Part shown: positions 64,000 through 64,000 of the stretch, piece after piece | Layout: the number at the start of each line of letters is the position of its first letter | Position numbering within the stretch: position 1 is the first letter of the stretch | NCBI GenBank assembly: GCA_005880695.1 | Contig: VBGR01000045.1 | Location: 55,326-119,325 of the forward strand | Direction of reading: 5' to 3' | From: Chloroflexota bacterium | Lineage (GTDB): Bacteria > Chloroflexota > Dormibacteria > Dormibacterales > Dormibacteraceae | Length of the DNA: 64,000 nt | Notes under the pieces: model-generated | The model's database searches: none | What the model saw: only the letters and a program-made list of their open reading frames with translations | Told to the model about the DNA's origin: nothing | Position numbers and translations under genes: made by a program

Positions 64000-64000
64000 A

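Overview
This window is about 64 kb of very G+C-rich bacterial chromosome (roughly two thirds G+C by eye). Genes are tightly packed on both strands, and neighbours often overlap by 4 nt as ATGA, GTGA or TTGA. No rRNA, CRISPR array, transposase or phage structural gene was seen. The gene mix is: LprG/P55-like lipid export, a DUF929 plus VKOR oxidative-folding pair, PrgI/VirB4-type secretion genes without VirB9/VirB10, secreted proteins with RILDTR repeats, and cyclase-ATPase-TPR regulators. This suggests a soil-type, probably single-membrane lineage of the Actinomycetota or Chloroflexota/Dormibacterota kind. That placement is inference; no marker gene in the window settles it.

Layout. 0-3.4 kb: end of a metallo-beta-lactamase-fold gene, a PadR regulator with its own inverted repeat, a DUF929/VKOR redox pair, and a glycosyltransferase-51 gene broken by an internal deletion. 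3.4-5.8 kb: a minus-strand operon of VirB2-like pilin, VirB6/TrbL-like membrane protein, M23 peptidase, tail-less SSB and an unknown gene. 5.9-15.6 kb: general metabolism (methyltransferase, bactofilin, LprG/P55-like pair, aminotransferase, CBS protein, Thr/Ser dehydratase, EamA transporter, Dtd, alpha/beta hydrolase). 15.6-20.3 kb: GH36 alpha-galactosidase behind a VirB4-like ATPase and a PrgI/ParA-like fusion, so the secretion genes lie in two blocks. 20.36 kb: tRNA-Lys(CTT), followed by degenerate 23-bp repeats. 20.6-25.0 kb: two large secreted proteins with mirror-image repeat layouts.

25-35 kb: DUF3891, patatin, HAD, a cyclase-NTPase-TPR regulator, GH1, a Y-family DNA polymerase and two ABC ATPases, one with an AbrB-like tail. 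35-43 kb: a giant FtsX-type permease with its TetR regulator, an RDD protein, two small regulators around a 212-bp imperfect palindrome, and a zinc-ribbon degenerate GGDEF protein. 43-50 kb: ornithine-cyclodeaminase-like and ComB-like proteins, a perfect 55-bp tandem repeat, an R2-like diiron protein, SBP56 with a membrane partner, a lipoate-ligase-like protein, a receiver and a HIT protein. 50-57 kb: YwaF-type protein, an SF1 helicase with zinc ribbon and basic tail, MFS, CPBP, a DUF2332 fusion and a PfkB kinase. 57.3-58.9 kb: a cupin/TetR cassette between 53-bp direct repeats. 58.8-64 kb: a coupled operon (enoyl-CoA hydratase, DinB-like, cyclase family, nitronate-monooxygenase-like), a dienelactone hydrolase, and a GGDEF-EAL protein running off the end.

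Most notable: the split T4SS-like gene set containing an SSB, the cassette between 53-bp repeats that supplies the 3' ends of several unrelated genes, the 212-bp palindrome, and four genes whose conserved N-termini lie upstream of any ATG, GTG or TTG.
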